Source of the DNA: Amycolatopsis sp. CA-128772 | GTDB lineage: Bacteria; Actinomycetota; Actinomycetes; Mycobacteriales; Pseudonocardiaceae | Reading direction: 5' to 3' | Length of the DNA: 64,000 bases | NCBI RefSeq assembly: GCF_002904295.1 | Contig: NZ_PPHG01000092.1 | Coordinates: 44,815 to 108,814, forward strand | In this document: piece after piece, positions 41,630-49,560 of the stretch | How positions within the stretch are numbered: position 1 is the stretch's first letter | How the letters are laid out: each line of letters starts with the position of its first letter | Notes under the pieces: generated by a model | The model's input: only the letters and a program-made list of their open reading frames with translations | Told to the model about the DNA's origin: nothing | The model's database searches: none | Program-made: the position numbers and the translations under genes

Positions 41630-42633
41630 GGCGCGTGGACCGCCGGGATGTGCTGAACGCCGATGCGCCGGCGGAACACCCAGTACGTCCAGCCCTGGTA
41701 GACCAGCACCGCGGGGGCGCCGAAGACCGCGACCCACGTCATCACCGTCAGCGTGTACGGGCTCGACGCGGCGCCCTCGATGGTCAGCGTGTTGGCCGCG
41801 TCGAGAGTCGACGGCAGGACGTTCGGGAAGAGCGAGCCGAACATGACCACCGCCGCCCCGGCGATGACCACACCGAGTGCGGCGAACGCCTGCCCGTCGC
41901 GGTCGGCGCGCAGGCGCAGCCAGGCGACGGCCGCCGCGGTGGCGCTGATCCCGAACGCGAGCAGCGTCCACAGCGTCCCCGCGCGCCACTGCACGACCGC
42001 GAGGAACGCGACCATCGGCACCATCGCCACCGGCAGCAGCCTGAGCGCCAGCAATCGAGCGCGTTCGCGCAGCTCACCGCTGGTTTTCAGGGCGAGGAAC
42101 GCGGCGCCGTGCGTGATCGAGAAGGCGGCGATGGCGACCGCGCCGAGCAGCGTGTCCCAGCGGACCGCGGCGAACGCGGAGCCGGCGCGGTTGCCGTCGG
42201 CGTCCAGCGGCAGCCCGAGGACCGTCGTCGCGAGGATGAGCCCGACGCCCAGCGGCGGGATCCACGAGCCGGCCACGATGACGCGGTCCCAGTTGCGTCG
42301 CCAGCGCTCGGAGTCGACCTTGCCGCGGTACTCGAAGGCGACGCCGCGGCCGATGAGGGCGAGCAGCACCAGCAACAGCGGCAGGTAGGCGGCCGAGAAC
42401 AATCCCGCGTACCAGGCGGGGAACGCGGCGAACATGGCCCCGCCGGCGACGATGAGCCAGACCTCGTTGCCGTCCCAGACCGGCCCGATGGTGTTGACCA
42501 TGACCCGGCGTTCGGTGTTGTCCCGCGCGAGCACCGGCAGCAGCATGCCGACGCCGAAGTCGAAGCCCTCGAGGAACAGGTAGCCGAGCCAGAAGAAGGC
42601 GATGACGACGAACCAAGCGATTTCGAGCGTCAT
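41626..42633 (-). CDS. cydB: Cytochrome bd oxidase subunit II
   Basis: A 335-residue membrane protein with about eight to nine helices that pairs with CydA in the cytochrome bd quinol oxidase. It begins MTLEIAWFVVIAFFWLGYLF and has the family stretches EGFDFGVGMLLP, NTIGPVWDGNEVWLI and PAWYAGLFSAAYLPL. The ATG at 42633 is preceded by GGAGGTG. Gene order is cydA, cydB, cydDC on one strand; cydB and cydDC overlap by four bases, but 114 bases with a folded element separate cydA from cydB. Confidence 0.96.
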   Translation of the reverse strand: MTLEIAWFVVIAFFWLGYLFLEGFDFGVGMLLPVLARDNTERRVMVNTIGPVWDGNEVWLIVAGGAMFAAFPAWYAGLFSAAYLPLLLVLLALIGRGVAFEYRGKVDSERWRRNWDRVIVAGSWIPPLGVGLILATTVLGLPLDADGNRAGSAFAAVRWDTLLGAVAIAAFSITHGAAFLALKTSGELRERARLLALRLLPVAMVPMVAFLAVVQWRAGTLWTLLAFGISATAAAVAWLRLRADRDGQAFAALGVVIAGAAVVMFGSLFPNVLPSTLDAANTLTIEGAASSPYTLTVMTWVAVFGAPAVLVYQGWTYWVFRRRIGVQHIPAVHAP

Positions 42634-42661
42634 CGGGCACCTCCGCGCGACCCGTGGCCGT

Positions 42662-42711
42662 GAGTTATCCACAACGGGGCGAGTTGTCCACAGAGGGGCT
42701 GTGGGTAACTC
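42662..42711. promoter_or_regulatory. DnaA-box-like 9-mers forming alternative hairpins between cydA and cydB
   Basis: Three 9-mers resemble DnaA boxes: TTATCCACA at 42665-42673 (exact E. coli consensus), TTGTCCACA at 42684-42692 (actinobacterial consensus form) and TTACCCACA on the minus strand at 42700-42708. They are also arms of a dyad: GAGTTATCCACA (42662-42673) or GAGTTGTCCACA (42681-42692) can each pair with TGTGGGTAACTC (42700-42711). In the minus-strand transcript this gives two mutually exclusive stems inside the cydA-cydB leader. Confidence 0.6.
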
Positions 42712-42747
42712 GGGAGAGTGAGTTCGTCGGCACTCATCGTCAACACC

Positions 42748-44220
42748 TCAGTACGCGAAGGCGAGCGCGTCGCCGTCCGGCTTGTCCGAGTCCTGCTTCT
42801 CCGGGGGCATCACCGCTTCGACGCCGCCGCGGATGTACTTGCGCATCAGGTACAGCTCCACCACGCCGAGCGCCGCGTACACCAGGGTCAGCGCGATCAG
42901 GGACGTCCACACCTCGCCGGTCGTCACCTTCGACACGGCCTGGGCCGTGAACATCCAGACCCCGTCGACGCCGGACGGGTTGGGCGCCACCACGAACGGC
43001 TGACGGCCCATCTCCGTGAAGATCCAGCCCGCACTGTTGCCCAGGAACGGCGTCGCGACGCCGCCGAGGACCAGCCACGGGAACCAGCGGCTGCCCGGGA
43101 TGCGGTCGCGGCGGGTCAGCCAGAGGGCCAGGACGCCGATGCCGGCCGAGACCGCGCCGAAGCCGATCATCATGCGGAAGCCCCAGTACGTCACCGGCAG
43201 GTTGGGCACGTAGTCGATCGGCTTGCCCGCCAGCGAACCCAGGGCCGGGTCGTCCGGGTAGTTCGTGCCGTACCTGGCCTGGTACTCGGTCACCAGATTC
43301 TCGACGCCCTCGACTTCGGTCGAGAAGTCGTTGTGGGCCAGGAACGACAGCAGCGCGGGCACGTTGAACGTCTTCACGTCCTCGCAGTTCGCGCCGGAGA
43401 CGTCGCCGATCGCGATGATCGAGAAGCTGGCCGGCTGTTCCGTGTGGCACAGCGCTTCCGCCGACGCCATCTTCATCGGCTGCTGCTCGAACATCAGCTT
43501 GCCCTGCGCGTCGCCGGTGAACGCGAGGACCGCGAACGCGGCCACGCCGACCCAGCCGCCGAGGCGCACCGACGCGCGCCACACGTCCGCGTGACCGCGG
43601 CGCCGCCAGAGGTGCCAGCCCCCGATGCCGACCAGGAACGCCGCCGCCACCGAGAACGCCCCGGCGAGGGTGTGCGGGATCGCGGCCAGCGCCGTGTTGT
43701 TCGTCAGCACCGCCCAGATCGAGTTCATGGTCGGCTTGCCGTTCTCGAACGTCACGCCCACCGGGTGCTGCATCCACGAGTTGGCGGCCAGGATGAAGTA
43801 CGCCGAAGCCATCGTGGCCAGCGAAAACGCCCACGCGCAGGCCAGGTGGACCTTCTTCGGCAGCCGGTCCCAGCCGAAGATCCACAGACCGAGGAACGTC
43901 GACTCGACGAAGAACGCGACGAGCCCTTCCATCGCCAGCGGCGCGCCGAAGACGTCGCCGACGAAGCGGGAGTACGCACTCCAGTTCATCCCGAACTGGA
44001 ACTCCTGCACGATCCCGGTCACCACGCCCATGGCGAAGTTGACCAGCAGCAGCTTGCCCCAGAACTTGGTCATCTTCAGGTGCCGCAGCTCGCCGGTGCG
44101 GACCCAGCGGGTCTGCACCGCCGCGACCAGGATCGACAGCCCGATGGTCAGCGGGACCATCAGGAAGTGGTAGACGGTGGTGATGCCGAACTGCCACCGC
44201 GCTAGCTCAAGGACCTCCAC
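42748..44220 (-). CDS. cydA: Cytochrome bd oxidase subunit I
   Basis: A 490-residue quinol oxidase subunit holding hemes b558, b595 and d. Heme ligands are seen as the N-terminal His in FGITTVYHFLMVPLT, a Met in the long periplasmic region, and conserved glutamates in GLVAFFVESTFLGLWIFGWDRLP (given here as two parts: LVAFFVEST and GLWIFGWDRLP). NSWMQHPVG and PHTLAGAFSV are family signatures. The Q-loop region appears short, as in most Gram-positive enzymes. GTG/ATG choice: ATG 44220 starts the typical MEVLELARWQFGI. It heads the minus-strand set cydA, cydB, cydDC. Confidence 0.96.
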   Translation of the reverse strand: MEVLELARWQFGITTVYHFLMVPLTIGLSILVAAVQTRWVRTGELRHLKMTKFWGKLLLVNFAMGVVTGIVQEFQFGMNWSAYSRFVGDVFGAPLAMEGLVAFFVESTFLGLWIFGWDRLPKKVHLACAWAFSLATMASAYFILAANSWMQHPVGVTFENGKPTMNSIWAVLTNNTALAAIPHTLAGAFSVAAAFLVGIGGWHLWRRRGHADVWRASVRLGGWVGVAAFAVLAFTGDAQGKLMFEQQPMKMASAEALCHTEQPASFSIIAIGDVSGANCEDVKTFNVPALLSFLAHNDFSTEVEGVENLVTEYQARYGTNYPDDPALGSLAGKPIDYVPNLPVTYWGFRMMIGFGAVSAGIGVLALWLTRRDRIPGSRWFPWLVLGGVATPFLGNSAGWIFTEMGRQPFVVAPNPSGVDGVWMFTAQAVSKVTTGEVWTSLIALTLVYAALGVVELYLMRKYIRGGVEAVMPPEKQDSDKPDGDALAFAY

Positions 44221-44264
44221 GCCCTCCAGCGTGCTCCGGGCCGGGTGAGGGCAGCCAGATCAAC

Positions 44265-44287
44265 TGGTCCCGTTCGCGGCGGGACCA
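44265..44287. promoter_or_regulatory. Dyad between the S41 gene and cydA
   Basis: TGGTCCCG (44265-44272) and its complement CGGGACCA (44280-44287) with a 7-base spacer. It lies 45 bases upstream of the cydA start and 6 bases downstream of the S41 peptidase stop, so it could be a terminator for the latter, an operator for cyd, or both. It does not match Rex or DosR consensus forms that I know. Confidence 0.45.
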
Positions 44288-44292
44288 ACGTC

Positions 44293-45252
44293 CTACAGCT
44301 GGTCGAGCGCCTGCCGCGCCTCGTCCGCCACGCCCCGCCGCGGGCCCTCTTCGCCCAGCTCGAGCACGTGCCGCAGGGCCAGCGCGTACGCCGTGTCGAA
44401 CGCCTGGTCCGCGGCGACCGCGATGTCCGGCGCCACGCCGACGCCCTCCCAGTTCTCTCCCGTTTCCGGGTCGTACGAACGGGCGATCGGGACCGTCACG
44501 TCCAGGTAGGTGTCCACTTTGTACCGGTCGCAGGGGTGCGCGCCGCCCCGCGTCCCTTCGCCGACGGTCTTCGCGCGGCCCTGCCGCTGCAACGAGAAGG
44601 CCAGGTCCTCGCCACCGGAGAACGTGACCGGGCCGGTGAGCACCCAGATCGGCTTGGTGCCGCCGAACTTCGGGCCGGGGACGTACGGCAGTGTCCACAT
44701 CTGGGTGACGCGGTCGCCGTCGCGCTCGTAGAAGTCGAGGTAGTGGGTCCGCTCGTCGACGAGGTAGCTCTGCAGGAACGCGCTGGTCTCCGGGTCGCCC
44801 CCGCGGTTGCGCCGGACGTCGATCAGCAGCGCGTCGGCCGGCGCGACCAGCGTCATCGCCGCCGAGAAGGCCGGAGCCGCGAGGTCGATCGGGTAGAGCA
44901 TGGTCGTGTCGAGGTAGCCGACGTTGCCCGGCAGCCGCCGCACCGCCGCGACCCCGAAGTTCTCCAGCTCGCCCGCGCGCCGGAAGTGCTCGGACGCGTG
45001 TTCCGCGTCACCGTCCACGGCGACGGGATCGACGTGGTGGCGCAGCCGCAGGTGCTTGTCGTCGTTCACCGACTGCAGGTCGGTTGTGACGAGGGCCGCG
45101 AATTCCGGGTCACCGAGGTCGGCGTACGCGCCTTCGTCGAGACGCGCGCGAAGCACCTTCTCCAGTTTCGCGGCGACGTCCGGAAAGACGTAGTGAGCTT
45201 CCAGCCGGCGGATGACCTCTTCGACCTGCGCAGCACGCGCCTGTGACCCCAT
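44293..45252 (-). CDS. S41-family peptidase (tail-specific protease/IRBP-like)
   Basis: A 319-residue serine protease-fold protein. The N-terminal helical domain (RRLEAHYVFPDVAAKLEKVL) and the core with LLIDVRRNRGGD and the Ser212 nucleophile in TGPVTFSGGEDLAFSLQ match the interphotoreceptor-retinoid-binding (S41B) type. No signal peptide or PDZ domain is visible with ATG 45252, so it appears cytoplasmic; the longer reading upstream adds no plausible signal. It is divergent from the GDT1-type transporter and precedes cydA on the same strand with a dyad between. Confidence 0.85.
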   Translation of the reverse strand: MGSQARAAQVEEVIRRLEAHYVFPDVAAKLEKVLRARLDEGAYADLGDPEFAALVTTDLQSVNDDKHLRLRHHVDPVAVDGDAEHASEHFRRAGELENFGVAAVRRLPGNVGYLDTTMLYPIDLAAPAFSAAMTLVAPADALLIDVRRNRGGDPETSAFLQSYLVDERTHYLDFYERDGDRVTQMWTLPYVPGPKFGGTKPIWVLTGPVTFSGGEDLAFSLQRQGRAKTVGEGTRGGAHPCDRYKVDTYLDVTVPIARSYDPETGENWEGVGVAPDIAVAADQAFDTAYALALRHVLELGEEGPRRGVADEARQALDQL

Positions 45253-45284
45253 GCCGGTGAACCTACCGCAGGCCACAACCGAAA

Positions 45285-45298
45285 TTCGGCGTGCCGAA
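45285..45298. promoter_or_regulatory. 14-base dyad in the S41/GDT1 divergent gap
   Basis: TTCGGC GT GCCGAA, flanked by AT-rich GAAA and GAAATTT, 129 bases before the GDT1-type transporter start and 33 bases before the S41 start. It could be a metal-regulator site (for example MntR/DtxR type) given the transporter family, but no consensus match is claimed. Confidence 0.35.
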
Positions 45299-45426
45299 GA
45301 AATTTGTGCGACGCTCCTGGATGTCAAATTCATGGCCGCCGATCCGGCAATTTCGCAGAAGCCATCAGCTTGCCTCTTTCCGAAGCGCCCCTTTATCGTT
45401 GCAGTGAAAGGGGCGAAAGAATACTC

Positions 45427-46026
45427 ATGAGTGCCGCTATGGTGGCGTTGATCAGCGCGTTCGGCCTGGTCCTCGCCGTGGAACTGCCGGACAAGACGCT
45501 GGTTGCGACCCTGGTGCTGACCACCCGTTTCCGCGGCTGGCCGGTTTTCGCCGGAGTCTGCGCCGCGTTCGCCGTGCAATGCGTCATAGCGGTCGCGTTC
45601 GGCAGCGTGCTGACGCTGTTACCGGACGTGGTCCTTTCCCTCGTGGTCGCCGCGATGTTCGGCCTCGGCGCTTTCATGCTCCTTCGCGAGGGATTCAGCG
45701 AAGCCGACGAAGCAGGCGAAGACGCCTCGCGCACCGGCCCGGCTCCGCAGACCTTCATCCGCTCCGCGATGACGTCCTTCGGCGTGCTCTTCGCCGCCGA
45801 GTGGGGCGACGCCTCCCAACTCGCGACGGCGAGCCTCGCCGCCCGCATCGGCAACCCCGTCGCCGTCGGCGTCGGCGCGTTCGCCGCGCTCGTCGTGGTC
45901 GCCGGGCTCGCCGTGTTCATCGGCGGGAAGATCCGCAGCCGGATCAAGCCGAAGCTGATCCAGCGCTGCGCCGGCTTCGCGTTCGCCGGGTTCGCCGCGT
46001 TCGCCCTGGTCCAGCTGGCCTTCTGA
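45427..46026 (+). CDS. TMEM165/GDT1 (UPF0016) cation transporter
   Basis: A 199-residue membrane protein with six helices in two related halves. Each half carries the family motif ExGD(K/R)(T/S): ELPDKT at residues 19-24 and EWGDAS at 125-130. Bacterial members (MneA/MnX type) export or transport Mn2+ and possibly Ca2+. ATG 45427 follows a GGGGCGAAAG leader. A yybP-ykoY manganese riboswitch, common upstream of such genes in other phyla, is not recognised in the 174-base gap. Confidence 0.9.
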   Translation: MSAAMVALISAFGLVLAVELPDKTLVATLVLTTRFRGWPVFAGVCAAFAVQCVIAVAFGSVLTLLPDVVLSLVVAAMFGLGAFMLLREGFSEADEAGEDASRTGPAPQTFIRSAMTSFGVLFAAEWGDASQLATASLAARIGNPVAVGVGAFAALVVVAGLAVFIGGKIRSRIKPKLIQRCAGFAFAGFAAFALVQLAF

Positions 46027-46082
46027 CCGCTGCCTCACAGGTTCGCCCGGTAACCTTTCGGGAACGAAAGGGGAAGCACCGG

Positions 46083-46733
46083 GTGAACTCGCCGAACACG
46101 CACGCCGTCTCGCCGCTGCACGGCCGGCTCGCGCTCGGCGGCATCGGCCTCGCCGTCGCCATCTCGATCGACCTGCACCTGCGGTTGTCCGGCCAGGTCA
46201 GCCCGGTCTGGCAGACGCTGTCGGAGTACGTCTACGGCAAGCTCGGCACGTCCTCGGCCGCGCCCCTGTTCAGCGTCATGTGCCTGGCCCTCTCCCTGGG
46301 CTCGGTCGCCCTGCTCGCCGGCATCGCCAAGGCCCACCGCCCGGGCACCACGGCGGTCTGCGTGCTGCTCGGCGTCTGGTCGGCCGGGCTGCTCGTGTGC
46401 GGCCTCGTCCCCGTCGACCCCGACGGCCAGGCGCGGTCGCTCGCCGGCCAGGTCCACAACATCGCCGCCCTGACGGCGTTCGTCGCGCTGCCGGCGGCCG
46501 CGTTCGTGCTGACGAAGAAGGGCCGCGAGCGCTGCCCCTGGGAGCCGCGGCGGACGACGATCCGGCGCCTGGCCACGGCGAGCTTCGCCAGCGTCGGTGT
46601 GGTGCTCGCCGGGTTCGTCCTCACGCTCGTCCTCGGCCCGGCCCAGCAGGACGTCACCCTGGGCCTGTTCGAGCGCCTGCTGTTCAGCGTGGACGTCGCC
46701 CTGCTGCTGACGATGGTCCGGCCGCTGCGCTAA
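46083..46733 (+). CDS. DUF998 membrane protein
   Basis: A 216-residue integral membrane protein with about six helices; HLRLSGQVSPVWQTLSEYVYG and the following LFSVMCLALSLGSVALL fit DUF998. The GTG at 46083 has AGGGGAAG upstream and lies 57 bases after the GDT1-type gene, so the two may be cotranscribed. Its stop overlaps that of the convergent IclR gene. Function unknown. Confidence 0.82.
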   Translation: MNSPNTHAVSPLHGRLALGGIGLAVAISIDLHLRLSGQVSPVWQTLSEYVYGKLGTSSAAPLFSVMCLALSLGSVALLAGIAKAHRPGTTAVCVLLGVWSAGLLVCGLVPVDPDGQARSLAGQVHNIAALTAFVALPAAAFVLTKKGRERCPWEPRRTTIRRLATASFASVGVVLAGFVLTLVLGPAQQDVTLGLFERLLFSVDVALLLTMVRPLR

Positions 46734-47371
46734 CCCTCGGTCTTCAGGATGTCGGCCAGCCGGGTGGCGGCCGCGACGACCTGGGGCCCCACCTCGGCCG
46801 CCTTCAGCGGCTCCATCGAGACGACCCCGACGCTCGCCCGCAGCCCCGGCACGCCGCGCACCGGCGCCGCGACGCCGGACGCGCCTGCCTCGAGTTCGCC
46901 CGCCGACGTCACCCAGCCGTCGCCGCCGGGTCGCAGCGTCATCGCCTTGCCGGCCGCGCCGGCGGTCAGCGAGTGCCGGCTGCCCACCCGGTAGGCGACG
47001 TGGAAGTTGGTCCACGACGGCTCGACGACGGCCACCGCAAGCGCTTGCGTCCCCTGCGCGACCGACAGGTGCGCGGTCGCGCCGACCTTCTCGGCCAGCT
47101 CGCGCAGCACCGGGCCGGCCGCGTCACGCAGCTGCGGCAGCACCTGCCCGGCGAGCCGGAGCAGCCCGACGCCGAGCCGGACCTTGGTGCCGTCGCGCCA
47201 GACCAGCCCGCGCTCCGACAGCGGCACGAGCAGCCGGTAGACGGCCGCGCGGCTGGCCCCGATGGCCACGGCCAGCTCGGAGATGGTTGCCGCGTCGCCG
47301 CCGGCGTCGGCCACCGCCTGCAGCAGCGCCAAGCCGCGGTCGAGCGTCAGCGACCCCTCCCGGCCGGTCAC
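46730..47371 (-). CDS. IclR-family transcriptional regulator
   Basis: A 213-residue regulator with an N-terminal winged helix (LDRGLALLQAVADAGGDAATISELAVAIG, SRAAVYRLLVPLSERGLV) and a C-terminal GAF-like effector domain (about 75-210). IclR proteins often control aromatic-acid catabolism. It is coupled by a 4-base overlap to the upstream gene (47368-48261), which is divergent from homogentisate dioxygenase, so control of hmgA is the likely role. Two palindromes lie in and next to that divergent promoter (48242-48254 and 48273-48285). Confidence 0.87.
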   Translation of the reverse strand: MTGREGSLTLDRGLALLQAVADAGGDAATISELAVAIGASRAAVYRLLVPLSERGLVWRDGTKVRLGVGLLRLAGQVLPQLRDAAGPVLRELAEKVGATAHLSVAQGTQALAVAVVEPSWTNFHVAYRVGSRHSLTAGAAGKAMTLRPGGDGWVTSAGELEAGASGVAAPVRGVPGLRASVGVVSMEPLKAAEVGPQVVAAATRLADILKTEG

Positions 47372-48261
47372 AGCAAGCCGAGTTCGCCCAGGTCGGCGAC
47401 CGGCTCCTCGAACGTGGCCGCCGCGTAGGACGCGAAGAGCGCTCGCACGGCCTTCGCGGCCGGCTCGGATAGCGCGCGAGCCTCGTCGGCCAGCGCCTGG
47501 GCGTCGGTCGACTCCAGCGCACCCCGGACGTCGCCGCCGGCGAGGCTGCGCGCGGAGGCCACGAGCAGGTTCAGGAAGCCGTGGTGCACGAAGCCGGTGC
47601 GGGGGTCGGTGTGCCGGACCGCGCGGTGCAGGCTGTTCGTCGCCTTGAACGACGCCCCGCTCGACCCGCTGACGACGGCGAGGAAGTCGGCCACCTCGTC
47701 GACGCTGGGGAAGTTCTCGCCCGCCTGCCCGCCGCAGCGGATCTTCGGCCAGCTGCCGTGCTCGATCACCTTCCGGACGCCGTCGAGCCAGCCGACACCG
47801 CGCCGCGGCTCGACGACCCGGATGACGTCCTCGGGGACGAACTCCGAGACGCGCTCCAGCCAGACCTCGTCGACGTCCGACGGCGCGGGCATCTCGACCA
47901 TCCGCAGCGCGAGCAGCTCACTGCGCGACTCGACGATCGAAATGGCCTTCGGAACACCGCCAAGGCCGGTGTCGATGATCAGCGAAAGCGGCAGCGGCTG
48001 CTTCGGCTTGATCTTGATCAGCTCGGTGATCAGCTCCGGCAGCCGGGAGGCCTGGCAGAGGAAAACCCCCAGTACACCGGCGTGTTCGGACTCCCGGCTC
48101 GCGAAATGCGCGCGCAGGGCTTCGGGCATGGCCGCATCGCCCGGAGGGAACAGCGCCGAGTCGTCGACGAGCCTCGCGAACAGGGGAGGAATCCCACGGG
48201 GGCCGGGGGGCGTGAGTTCCACAGCGCTTGACACGACTGACACGCTAGTAGCGTACGACAT
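47368..48261 (-). CDS. Uncharacterised protein coupled to the IclR gene beside hmgA
   Basis: 297 residues, cytoplasmic, no signal or membrane segment. It seems to be an alpha/beta protein (for example LSLIIDTGLGGVPKAISIVE, RVVEPRRGVGWLDGVRKVIEHG, KIRCGGQAGENFPSVDEVADF) with a barrel-like alternation of strands and helices. I recognise no family. Position between hmgA and its IclR regulator suggests a link to tyrosine/homogentisate breakdown. ATG 48261 is used; a GTG seven codons on (VSVVSS) would leave the palindrome at 48242-48254 outside the coding region. Confidence 0.72.
   Translation of the reverse strand: MSYATSVSVVSSAVELTPPGPRGIPPLFARLVDDSALFPPGDAAMPEALRAHFASRESEHAGVLGVFLCQASRLPELITELIKIKPKQPLPLSLIIDTGLGGVPKAISIVESRSELLALRMVEMPAPSDVDEVWLERVSEFVPEDVIRVVEPRRGVGWLDGVRKVIEHGSWPKIRCGGQAGENFPSVDEVADFLAVVSGSSGASFKATNSLHRAVRHTDPRTGFVHHGFLNLLVASARSLAGGDVRGALESTDAQALADEARALSEPAAKAVRALFASYAAATFEEPVADLGELGLL
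48242..48254. promoter_or_regulatory. Palindrome ACGCTA-G-TAGCGT at the hmgA divergent promoter
   Basis: A perfect 6+1+6 dyad. It falls in codons 3-7 of the uncharacterised gene if ATG 48261 is its start, or in the promoter gap if a later GTG is used. It is 54 bases from the hmgA start. Candidate IclR operator. Confidence 0.4.
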
Positions 48262-48272
48262 GAGGACAAAAT

Positions 48273-48285
48273 CGTTCGCACAACG
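48273..48285. promoter_or_regulatory. Short dyad CGTT-N5-AACG before hmgA
   Basis: CGTT (48273-48276) and AACG (48282-48285) around CGCAC, 23 bases before the hmgA ATG in a 46-base divergent gap. Short arms make this weak; IclR-family operators are often imperfect dyads of this size. Confidence 0.3.
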
Positions 48286-48307
48286 GACACCTGCAGGAGG
48301 GACGGCG

Positions 48308-49480
48308 ATGCCTTACTACCGGCGAGTAGGCGAGATCCCGCACAAGCGGCACACCGCGTTCCGGAAGCCGGAGGGCGGCCTCTACGCCGAGGAGCTGATG
48401 GGCGTCGAGGGCTTCTCCGCCGACTCGGCCCTGCTCTACCACCGCGGCCTGCCGACGGCGATCGTCGACGCCGTCGCGGTCGAGGAGGACCGCGGGTCGC
48501 TCACCCCGAACCACCCGCTCAAGCCGCGGGCGTTCCAGACCCGCGAGCTCAAGTTCGGCGGCGAGGCCGACGCGGTGACCGACCGCCGCCGGCTGTTCGG
48601 CAACAACGACGTCACCATCGGGTTCGTCACGGCGACCGCGCCCAGCCCGCTGTACCGCAACGCGGCCGGCGACGAGCTGTTCTACGTCCACGGCGGCTCG
48701 GCGACCTTCGAGACGATCTACGGCCGCCTCGAGGTCGGCGACGGCGACTACGTCGTCATCCCGACGTCGTGCACCTACCGGGTCGTCCCCCACGGCGAGG
48801 TCAACCTCTTCACCCTGGAGGCGCGCGGCCACATCGGGCCGCCGAAGCGCTACCTGTCGGCGAAGGGCCAGTTCCTGGAGCACTCGCCGTACTGCGAGCG
48901 CGACATCCGCGGCCCGTCCGAGCCGCTGCTGGAGGACGGCGAGGACGTCGAGGTGCTCGTCCGGCACCGCGCCGGGCTGACCCGCTTCACCTACGCGACG
49001 CACCCCTTCGACGTCGTCGGCTGGGACGGCTGCCTCTACCCGTGGGTGTTCAACATCGACGACTTCGAGCCGATCACCGGCCGCGTGCACCAGCCGCCGC
49101 CCGTGCACCAGACGTTCGAGGGCCCGAACTTCGTGGTCTGCTCCTTCTGCCCGCGGAAGGTCGACTACCGCGAGGACGCCGTCCCGGTGCCGTACAACCA
49201 CGCGAACGTCGACTCCGACGAGCTGATGTTCTACGTGCGCGGCAACTACGAGGCCCGCAAGGGCTCGGGCATCGGCATCGGCTCGCTCTCGCTGCACCCG
49301 TCCGGCTTCACGCACGGCCCGCAGCCGGGCGCGGCGGAGGCGTCGATCGGCGCGGAGTTCTTCGACGAGACCGCGGTCATGGTCGACACGTTCGCGCCGC
49401 TGGAGCTCGGCGAGGCGGCCGACGCGGCCGAAGACCCCGGCTACGCGTGGACGTGGTCGCGTCGCGGCCCTAAGTCCTAG
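48308..49480 (+). CDS. hmgA: Homogentisate 1,2-dioxygenase
   Basis: A 390-residue non-heme iron dioxygenase that opens the ring of homogentisate to maleylacetoacetate in tyrosine/phenylalanine breakdown. It begins MPYYRRVGEIPHKRHTAFR and has the cupin stretches ELFYVHGGSATFETIYG and GDYVVIPTSCTYRVVP. The iron-site region is VPYNHANVDSDELMFYVRGNY and SLHPSGFTHGPQPG, supplying His, Glu and His ligands. GGAGGG lies before ATG 48308. The next pathway enzymes (fumarylacetoacetase, isomerase) are not in the window. It is divergent from the IclR pair. Confidence 0.95.
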   Translation: MPYYRRVGEIPHKRHTAFRKPEGGLYAEELMGVEGFSADSALLYHRGLPTAIVDAVAVEEDRGSLTPNHPLKPRAFQTRELKFGGEADAVTDRRRLFGNNDVTIGFVTATAPSPLYRNAAGDELFYVHGGSATFETIYGRLEVGDGDYVVIPTSCTYRVVPHGEVNLFTLEARGHIGPPKRYLSAKGQFLEHSPYCERDIRGPSEPLLEDGEDVEVLVRHRAGLTRFTYATHPFDVVGWDGCLYPWVFNIDDFEPITGRVHQPPPVHQTFEGPNFVVCSFCPRKVDYREDAVPVPYNHANVDSDELMFYVRGNYEARKGSGIGIGSLSLHPSGFTHGPQPGAAEASIGAEFFDETAVMVDTFAPLELGEAADAAEDPGYAWTWSRRGPKS

Positions 49481-49502
49481 TCAAGATTCGGAAATACCGT
49501 CC

Positions 49503-49555
49503 CCTCCCCGTTCCGGCGCCCGGATAATGAACTTCCGGGTGGCGGAACGGGGAGG
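49503..49555 (+). promoter_or_regulatory. Long hairpin covering the ribosome site of the VWA gene
   Basis: CCTCCCCGTTCCG (49503-49515) pairs exactly with CGGAACGGGGAGG (49543-49555), and an inner stem pairs 49517-49524 with 49534-49541 around a 9-base loop, giving about 21 pairs with one mismatch. The right arm ends in GGGGAGG, the only ribosome-binding site for the ATG at 49561. It also lies 22 bases after the hmgA stop, so it may be a terminator, a translational switch, or both. Confidence 0.65.
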
Positions 49556-49560
49556 ATTCG

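Noticed and set aside
45253..45426. yybP-ykoY manganese riboswitch before the GDT1-type gene
   Set aside because: The conserved paired core of that riboswitch class could not be recognised; only a short dyad is present.
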